This document shows, in pieces, positions 5,124 to 5,764 of a stretch of DNA of 5,764 bases (positions within the stretch are counted from its first letter, which is position 1; each line of letters begins with the position of its first letter). The notes beneath the pieces were generated by a model. That model saw nothing but the letters and a program-made list of their open reading frames with translations, was not told where the DNA came from and did no database searches. The position numbers were made by a program, and so were the translations under genes. Source of the DNA: JBGTLW01 sp041743835. Lineage in GTDB: Bacteria > Planctomycetota > Phycisphaerae > Phycisphaerales > Phycisphaeraceae. The stretch spans positions 1 through 5,764 of the forward strand of contig JBGTLW010000071.1 of assembly GCA_041743835.1 (NCBI GenBank), given 5' to 3'.

Positions 5124-5764
5124 ATGCCAGCCACCGCAGACCCGACCACCCGAACCCCCAGCCCGCGCTTCACGCATGGGGTTTCCCCGCACCTGCTGGA
5201 TCGCCTGCTCACCGACCACCGCGCCCACCACCAGCCCCGGATGTGCCGGCTGTGGGGCTACTACCGCAACCGCACCGACCGGCGTGGAGCCGTCCCCCAG
5301 GCCGCCGCACTCCCCGCCCGCCGCACCGCAGCACCCGCCGCCGGCCAGCCGGGCCGCGAAGTCGTCATCGAAAACGACATCGCCTGGCGGATCGACGCGA
5401 TGGTCCAGTTCGCCTTCGGCCAAGGGCCGGTCATCCAGAGCCTCGCCGCCAACCACGACCGCCGCGAACCCATCAACGCCCTGCTCCGCCGGGTCATCAA
5501 GGCCGCGGGCGGCGCGGGGTTTTATCACGACCTCTCGCTGCTGGGCAGCGTCTTCGGCCAGGTGCAGGTCCTGGTCCACGCCGACCCCATCGCACGCACC
5601 ATCTCGCTTGAGCTGCTGGACCCCGCGCGGGTCGTGCCCGTGCTGTGCCCGGATGACTACCGCCAGCTCGACGCGCTGGTGATCGACCTCGATCACGCGA
5701 CGCATGACCTTGCGTCGCCTTCGCTGCTGTCGCGCATGCGTGAGCGTGTGGTCGGCCGCCCGCC
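5124..5764 (+). CDS. Phage portal-like protein (SPP1 gp6-like), C-terminus cut by window edge
   Basis: The frame runs open from ATG 5124 to the window end, giving 213 codons. A stop at 5064-5066 lies upstream with no other usable start between, so the start is well fixed. Codons show the strong GC third-position bias of a real gene. The product is soluble-looking, with no signal peptide or membrane segment. After a Pro/Arg/Ala-rich N-terminus it has LWGYYRNR (about 43-50), then ENDIAWRIDAMVQFAFGQGP (about 83-102), then LLRRVIKAAGGAGFYHDLSLLGSVFGQVQVLV (about 120-151) and LELLDPARVVPVL. This order, a helix crossing followed by 'G-P' and then a GSVFGQ-type segment leading to a beta-strand-rich part, resembles the first half of phage portal proteins, which form the ring through which DNA enters the capsid. 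The match is from memory of the family and is moderate. No terminase gene precedes it; an activator gene lies divergent instead. It could be a prophage remnant or gene transfer agent gene. Confidence 0.55.
   Translation, partial: MPATADPTTRTPSPRFTHGVSPHLLDRLLTDHRAHHQPRMCRLWGYYRNRTDRRGAVPQAAALPARRTAAPAAGQPGREVVIENDIAWRIDAMVQFAFGQGPVIQSLAANHDRREPINALLRRVIKAAGGAGFYHDLSLLGSVFGQVQVLVHADPIARTISLELLDPARVVPVLCPDDYRQLDALVIDLDHATHDLASPSLLSRMRERVVGRP

Noticed and set aside
4842..5705. Minus-strand (287 codons) and other-frame plus-strand (4849-5682) open frames across the spacer and portal-like gene
   Set aside because: Both run across the AT-richer promoter spacer and give Arg/Pro/Ser- or Gly/Ala-rich translations; the frame starting at 5124 has the expected codon bias and a phage-like pattern.

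Overview
The window reads as GC-rich, high-GC3 chromosomal DNA from a Gram-negative bacterium. A planctomycete (Planctomycetota, possibly class Phycisphaerae) is the best guess. The grounds are a YlbF-family protein beside RNase R, almost no Shine-Dalgarno signal in front of three of the four genes, and GC-rich AGAGCCGC...GCGG hairpin repeats that resemble repeats I remember from planctomycete genomes. That placement is inference and was not searched.

Layout. Positions 1-2347 (minus strand) hold nearly all of an RNase R exoribonuclease; its C-terminus runs off the left edge. A 152-bp divergent spacer (2348-2499) separates it from a 140-residue YlbF/YmcA-family protein on the plus strand (2500-2922). 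The 3' end of that small gene carries a very strong GC hairpin. A convergent spacer (2923-3264) follows, packed with nine copies of one structured repeat: one single copy, one back-to-back inverted pair, and six copies in a 34-bp tandem array. Next comes a complete GAF - AAA+ - Fis-type sigma-54-dependent activator on the minus strand (3265-4866). A 257-bp, locally AT-richer divergent spacer (4867-5123) contains a repeated TTGTGCGCAC motif and possible leader hairpins. The window ends inside a plus-strand gene (5124-5764, truncated at its 3' end) whose protein resembles a phage portal protein.

How the genes may relate. RNase R degrades structured RNA from the 3' end, and YlbF-family proteins act as RNase cofactors in Bacillus (the YlbF-YmcA-YaaT complex with RNase Y), so this divergent pair may be an RNA-decay module. 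The sigma-54 activator is divergent from the portal-like gene and may control it or another target, but no convincing -24/-12 promoter was found in their shared spacer. The most unusual part is the repeat-filled convergent spacer: its variants differ in sequence but keep base pairing, which suggests selection on, or mobility of, a folded element.
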